A stretch of DNA of 9,580 bases from Pseudomonadota bacterium (GTDB lineage: Bacteria; Desulfobacterota; Desulfobulbia; Desulfobulbales; SURF-16): contig JAUVQZ010000108.1 of the NCBI GenBank assembly GCA_030597865.1, positions 1 through 9,580 of the forward strand, read 5' to 3'. Position numbers and translations under genes: made by a program. Below are positions 6,242 to 9,580 of the stretch, in pieces. The notes beneath the pieces were generated by a model. That model worked only from the letters and a program-made list of their open reading frames with translations. It had not been told where the DNA came from and made no database searches. Every line of letters starts with the position of its first letter. Positions within the stretch are counted from its first letter, which is position 1.

Positions 6242-7300
6242 ATGTCGTCTTACCAGCTTACCTGGATTACATCCTCACTGGCCGTGGGCTATGCCCCCAT
6301 GTCCTATACAGAGCTTGACTCAATTAAGGAGCAGGGCATCACCGCCATCGCCAATCTCTGCGGTGAATTTTGCGATCTCCATGAGATCGAGGAGGGCTCG
6401 GGGTTTGAGGTCTACTTCCTGCCGATCCCCGATGAAAACGCCCCGGACATGGCGGAGATGGAAGAGGCCCTGGAATGGCTGGACGAGGCCCTCTATCTCG
6501 GAAAAAAGGTCCTTGTCCACTGCCGGCACGGGATTGGCCGGACCGGCACCTTTGTCTCCGCCTACCTGATCCGGCGGGGCCTGGGCCTCAAGGTGGCCGA
6601 AAAGACCCTCAAGGGGAGCCGCGCCACCCCAACCAACTATGCCCAATGGAGGCTCCTCAAAAAATATGGTAAAAAAAGCGGCAGACTCACCATCCGCGAA
6701 CCCTCCCTGGAGAGCAAAAACACGGTGGATCTTGCCGGCTTTTTTGCCGAGTATGAGGCCCTGGTCACGGATGTGGAAAACTCCCTGCAGGGGTTGGGTG
6801 TGACCGACAGGGAAAAGGCCGGCTGCGGCCGGGACAACGACAGTTGCTGCCGTGAACATTTCTCCATGAAGCTCATTGAGGCCCTCTACCTGTTCAACAA
6901 GATGAACACCACCTTCCAAAGCAGCGAACGCCAGGAGGCCATTACGAGGGCCTCGGCACTCTTCCAGACAATCAGGATTCTGGTTCGTGACATGCCGTCC
7001 ACAGCCGGGGAGACCGGGATGAACGATATCTACCGGATGGGCAACCTCATCTGCCCCCTGAACCGGGGGGGCAGATGCAGCCTGTATACGTATAGGCCCA
7101 TTCGCTGCCGCTGCCATGGCCTGGCCGGCCATGGCCTTGATTTGCCCTTGGCCGAGGACATTCTTTCCAATATTTCCCGCAATGTCTTTTTTGCCCTCTC
7201 CAATGCCTTCCCGGGCGATGAAGAGCTGCTCTTTAGCTGCCCGGACACCATATCAGGCAGGTTCACCCAGGTCTATTTCCACTACCTGACCTCCCTGTAA
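6242..7300 (+). CDS. Dual-specificity / tyrosine phosphatase fused to a YkgJ-like cysteine-rich metal-binding domain
   Basis: A 352-residue protein with two parts. Residues 1-145 form a cysteine-based phosphatase domain. The P-loop VHCRHGIGRTG (92-102) gives nucleophile Cys94 and Arg100 in the CX5R signature, and Asp64 in PIPDENAPD is the likely general acid. No signal peptide or membrane segment is seen, so it is probably cytosolic. Residues about 190-300 are cysteine-rich: C195, C202, C203, then C271, C279, C289 and C291 within CPLNRGGRCSLYTYRPIRCR (271-290). The GRCSLYTYRPIRCR pattern resembles the YkgJ (CxxCxxCC) family, thought to bind zinc or iron. The start ATG 6242 has GAGG (6231-6234) 7 nt upstream. 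Its place 154 bp after the dikinase-like gene, on the same strand, suggests a functional link. Whether the substrate is a protein, sugar or lipid phosphate cannot be read from the sequence. Confidence 0.85.
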   Translation: MSSYQLTWITSSLAVGYAPMSYTELDSIKEQGITAIANLCGEFCDLHEIEEGSGFEVYFLPIPDENAPDMAEMEEALEWLDEALYLGKKVLVHCRHGIGRTGTFVSAYLIRRGLGLKVAEKTLKGSRATPTNYAQWRLLKKYGKKSGRLTIREPSLESKNTVDLAGFFAEYEALVTDVENSLQGLGVTDREKAGCGRDNDSCCREHFSMKLIEALYLFNKMNTTFQSSERQEAITRASALFQTIRILVRDMPSTAGETGMNDIYRMGNLICPLNRGGRCSLYTYRPIRCRCHGLAGHGLDLPLAEDILSNISRNVFFALSNAFPGDEELLFSCPDTISGRFTQVYFHYLTSL

Positions 7301-7310
7301 AGCAGGCTGC

Positions 7311-7350
7311 CGCCCCTTCCCGGGGGGGGGGCTGTGCCGCCAGAGCACAG
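7311..7350. other. Convergent intergenic gap with a ten-G run and a small hairpin
   Basis: The 54-bp space between the convergent phosphatase and receiver genes holds a run of ten G (7322-7331) preceded by C-rich sequence that can fold back on it (GCCCC against the G run). A perfect 6-bp hairpin follows: CTGTGC (7332-7337) and GCACAG (7345-7350), loop of 7. Neither strand shows a T tract, so this is at best a weak, possibly bidirectional, terminator. The G run is prone to slippage and sequencing error. Confidence 0.4.
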
Positions 7351-7354
7351 GCCA

Positions 7355-7729
7355 TTAAGCCTTGCCATCTCCCTGGCCCAGGACCTCGGCAACGGTCTGC
7401 TCCAACTCCTCTTTATCCAGGGGCTTGACGCAATAGGCTGCAGCGCCCTGTTTTTTGGAGCGCAGGGCGGTCTGGGCGGTGGGATAGCCGGTGAGCATAA
7501 TCGCCTTGATCTCCGGCTGGATGCGTTTGAGTTCCGCCAACACCTCGACCCCATCCATTTTCCGTAAGTTCATATCCAGGATGGCCAGATCAAAGGCCTG
7601 CCTCTCTGCACAGGAAAGCGCCTCATCCTCATCGACAAAAACATGGGTCGTATGCCCTTTCCTCTTGAGGATCCTGCTGACCAGCACGCCCGCCTCCTCC
7701 ATATCGTCTAATACCAGTATATTGCTCAC
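7355..7729 (-). CDS. Stand-alone response regulator receiver protein
   Basis: A 124-residue protein made of a single receiver (REC) domain with no output domain. The acidic pocket is Asp8-Asp9, the phosphoacceptor is Asp52 in LAILDMNL, and the switch residues are Thr80 (MLTGYP) and Lys102 (CVKPLD), all in canonical positions. It should accept phosphate from the histidine kinase encoded just upstream. The start is GTG at 7729-7727, overlapping the kinase stop as GTGA, with GGAGG (7738-7734 on the - strand) 4 nt before it, so translation is probably coupled. Lacking a DNA-binding or enzymatic domain, it may act by protein contact or as a relay to a partner elsewhere. It is the last gene of its operon. 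Confidence 0.93.
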   Translation of the reverse strand: MSNILVLDDMEEAGVLVSRILKRKGHTTHVFVDEDEALSCAERQAFDLAILDMNLRKMDGVEVLAELKRIQPEIKAIMLTGYPTAQTALRSKKQGAAAYCVKPLDKEELEQTVAEVLGQGDGKA

Positions 7730-9303
7730 GACTCCTCCCCTGTGTCCGGCCCGGCCTGTGGTTCCATCGGCAAAAATAGATGGAAGGCCGTATTCATACC
7801 AGCGGCCAGCAGCTCCTTATCCAGCGGCGGTGAATGGACATCAATATAGCCGCCATGGTCCTTGATAATGCCGAAGGAGACAGAAAGCCCCAGCCCTGTC
7901 CCCTTACCCACCCCCTTGGTGGTGAAGAAGGGGACAAAGATACGGGAGATCACCTCCGGGGGGATGCCGCAGCCGGTGTCAGCGATGATGACCTCCACCC
8001 CTTGGCAATGCTCATCAAAACGGGTCCAAACCCCGACAATACCCTCCCTGCCAATGGCATGGTGGGCGTTATTGATGATATTGACCAGGACCTGCCTGAA
8101 CCTTTCCGCATCAATCACAATCTCCGGAATCTCCTCGGCCAGAACACGCTGGATATAGACATGGTCCATATTCAGACTATGCTCGACAATGGACAGCACC
8201 TCCAGGACACAATCATTGATATTAACGGGATTCTGGGCGCCGCCCACGCTATGGCGGGAAAATTTCAAGAGATCGGCAACAATCCGTTTGCAGGCCTTGG
8301 TCTGCCTTTCAACGATCTGCAGAATCTCATGGGTCTCGGAATCTTCATCAAAATCCTCTATCAGCAGCTGGGAATAGCCAAGGATAATACCAAGGGGTGT
8401 GTTTATCTCATGGGCCACACCAGCGGCCAACTGGCCCACCGAGGCCATATTCTCCGATTGGATGAGCTGGTCTGTGACCTCCTTGAAATGGGTGAGGTCC
8501 TTGGCAATGAGCTCATAGCCCTTTACCCTGTCCTGTTCATCGGCAATCATGGAGGCGGTAATCATCAGATAAAGACGGCTGCCATCCTGGCGGAGAAACT
8601 CCGCTTCAAACTCTTTGACATGGCCCTGGCAGCCCAGGCTGCAATAAAAACGGGACCACTTCTCCTCCTCGGCAAAATAGATGGCCAGCGGCCGGCCGAC
8701 AATCTCGTCTCTGCTCCCATAGCCCAGGATATCCCTGCCGCTCTCGTTGATATCACTGATCCGGCCACCAGGATCGCAAAACAAAATCATATCCTTGGAG
8801 CTTTCAAAAAGACCCCTGAACTTCTCCTCTGAGAGCTGCAACTGCCTGGTGCGTTTTTCAACCCTCTGCTCCAGGGTCAGGTTGAGATCGTGCAGCTCCC
8901 CATGGGTGTCTTGCAACTGTTTATGGGCCAGGGTGAGGGAGAGGGTGTCCTCCTCAATCCTCTTAATGACACCATGCATATTATAGTAATAAATGGTCAG
9001 GACAGCGACAGAGGTGAAAATCAGGGAATTCAAGCCACCAAAGAAGGGGGCAAGCTGACGCCAGATCTCTTTAAGGCCCGTCAAGATAAAAACATACTGG
9101 AGGACATGGGCCACACTGCGGGAAATGGAAAAGATAACCAGGACAGCACTGAGCCAAAAGATATAGGTCCAGAGAACATTTTCCCTCTCCACCCTGACCA
9201 GACGCCTGGCATAGCCCAAGGCGGACAGGGCCAGGAAAATCATCAGCAAGGAACCGAAGAAATCAACAAGATATATGGGAAAGAGAGGGAGGCCTTTATC
9301 CAT
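7726..9303 (-). CDS. Membrane-bound PAS-domain sensor histidine kinase
   Basis: A 525-residue sensor kinase when started at ATG 9303-9301, which a purine-rich GAGGGGG precedes by a few nt; the open frame further upstream is not needed. Three hydrophobic segments (about 5-33, 44-68 and 91-108) form an N-terminal membrane domain containing YLVDFFGS and SISRSVAH. A likely coiled coil (111-157) leads to a PAS domain (about 157-273, EEKFRGLFESSKDMILFCDP). The HisKA domain has H-box VAHEINTPLG with phosphoacceptor His298. The catalytic ATPase domain shows the N-box NIINNAHHA (Asn412), the G1 box IIADTGCGIP (Asp442), the F-box FVPFFTTK and the G2 box GKGTGLGLS. All key residues are present, so it should autophosphorylate and pass phosphate to the adjacent receiver protein, which overlaps it by 4 bp. 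The signal sensed is not evident. Confidence 0.94.
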   Translation of the reverse strand: MDKGLPLFPIYLVDFFGSLLMIFLALSALGYARRLVRVERENVLWTYIFWLSAVLVIFSISRSVAHVLQYVFILTGLKEIWRQLAPFFGGLNSLIFTSVAVLTIYYYNMHGVIKRIEEDTLSLTLAHKQLQDTHGELHDLNLTLEQRVEKRTRQLQLSEEKFRGLFESSKDMILFCDPGGRISDINESGRDILGYGSRDEIVGRPLAIYFAEEEKWSRFYCSLGCQGHVKEFEAEFLRQDGSRLYLMITASMIADEQDRVKGYELIAKDLTHFKEVTDQLIQSENMASVGQLAAGVAHEINTPLGIILGYSQLLIEDFDEDSETHEILQIVERQTKACKRIVADLLKFSRHSVGGAQNPVNINDCVLEVLSIVEHSLNMDHVYIQRVLAEEIPEIVIDAERFRQVLVNIINNAHHAIGREGIVGVWTRFDEHCQGVEVIIADTGCGIPPEVISRIFVPFFTTKGVGKGTGLGLSVSFGIIKDHGGYIDVHSPPLDKELLAAGMNTAFHLFLPMEPQAGPDTGEES

Positions 9304-9580
9304 GGCGTTCCCCCTCCCCCTCAGTTTTCTTGGTAATTTCCAGGCAGAATCCCTTGAGGCTCTGGAGCAAAAACCAGATCCCTGGTACACAGAGTATATG
9401 GTCAAATCTGGTGATATAATAAAGCACATTGGTAACGGATAACTGGGGATTGAACCGATGCTCCCAGAGACTGCCAGTGGTGACTAAGTCCTCGGCCAGC
9501 AACTGATCGGCCAGCCAATGGGCCGCAAACGTCCAGATATTCCAGAGCAGAAAGAAGAACAGAGAAAGCCTAAAATAATA
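9296..9580 (-). CDS. C-terminal end of a hydrophobic membrane protein (5' end outside window)
   Basis: On the - strand a frame is open from the right edge to a TAA at 9298-9296, giving 94 visible residues. The first stretch (YYFRLSLFFFLLWNIWTFAA) is strongly hydrophobic, as is a second, HILCVPGIWFLLQSL; the tail KKTEGEGERHG is charged. This looks like an integral membrane protein of unknown family. It overlaps the histidine kinase start by 8 bp, so the two are probably coupled and may work together, for example as an accessory sensing subunit. The kinase's Shine-Dalgarno lies inside this coding region. I do not recognise the protein, and because only the end is visible, a spurious open frame remains possible. 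Confidence 0.6.
   Translation of the reverse strand, partial: YYFRLSLFFFLLWNIWTFAAHWLADQLLAEDLVTTGSLWEHRFNPQLSVTNVLYYITRFDHILCVPGIWFLLQSLKGFCLEITKKTEGEGERHG

Noticed and set aside
7834..8832. 332-residue open frame on the + strand opposite the histidine kinase
   Set aside because: The kinase on the other strand has every expected motif. This frame has none and is a mirror of its codon bias.
9304..9429. 42-residue N-terminal extension of the histidine kinase
   Set aside because: The ATG at 9303 has a strong purine-rich ribosome binding site and directly starts the membrane domain. The extension overlaps the better-looking frame of the upstream membrane protein.

Overview
The window looks like a chromosomal segment of a moderately GC-rich Gram-negative bacterium. 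The most likely source is a sulfate-reducing type deltaproteobacterium (Desulfobacterota, Desulfobulbales-like). This placement is inferred from protein style: a GAPDH ending in WYDNELGSYTNML, a compact gap-rimI-pgk-tpiA-secG-tRNA-Leu cluster, and a sensor kinase with a DFFGS/SRSVAH-type membrane domain. No marker gene proves it.

Left part (1-3392, + strand) is central metabolism and housekeeping. It holds the 3' end of a glyceraldehyde-3-phosphate dehydrogenase gene, a RimI-type N-acetyltransferase overlapping it by 4 bp, phosphoglycerate kinase, triosephosphate isomerase and SecG. A tRNA-Leu(GAG) with encoded CCA, an extra hairpin and a strong rho-independent terminator follow. Gene spacings are small (4-bp overlap, then gaps of 38, 13 and 6 bp), so this is probably one transcript ending at about 3392.

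Middle part (3434-7300, + strand) is the least conventional region. A plausible extended -10 promoter precedes a 72-nt leader with two perfect hairpins. The leader leads into an 848-residue protein of the PEP-synthase / pyruvate-phosphate-dikinase superfamily. It keeps the ATP-binding half and a phosphohistidine-type swivel domain, but I cannot see the PEP/pyruvate TIM-barrel domain; about 280 residues of unfamiliar sequence replace it. After a 154-bp gap with dyad structures comes a protein with an N-terminal dual-specificity phosphatase (HCRHGIGRTG signature) fused to a cysteine-rich C-terminal part resembling the YkgJ metal-binding family. A dikinase-like enzyme beside a phosphatase suggests an opposed phosphorylation/dephosphorylation pair acting on an unknown substrate. 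That is inference.

Right part (7355-9580, - strand) converges on the middle part. Reading leftward from the right edge it holds the end of a hydrophobic membrane protein, a membrane-bound PAS sensor histidine kinase and a stand-alone receiver protein. These three overlap by 8 and 4 bp, which points to a tightly coupled two-component operon whose promoter lies outside the window. A 54-bp gap with a run of ten G and a small hairpin separates it from the phosphatase gene.

No insertion sequence, CRISPR array, integrase or rRNA was seen. The long ORFs opposite pgk, tpiA, the dikinase and the kinase are antisense shadows.
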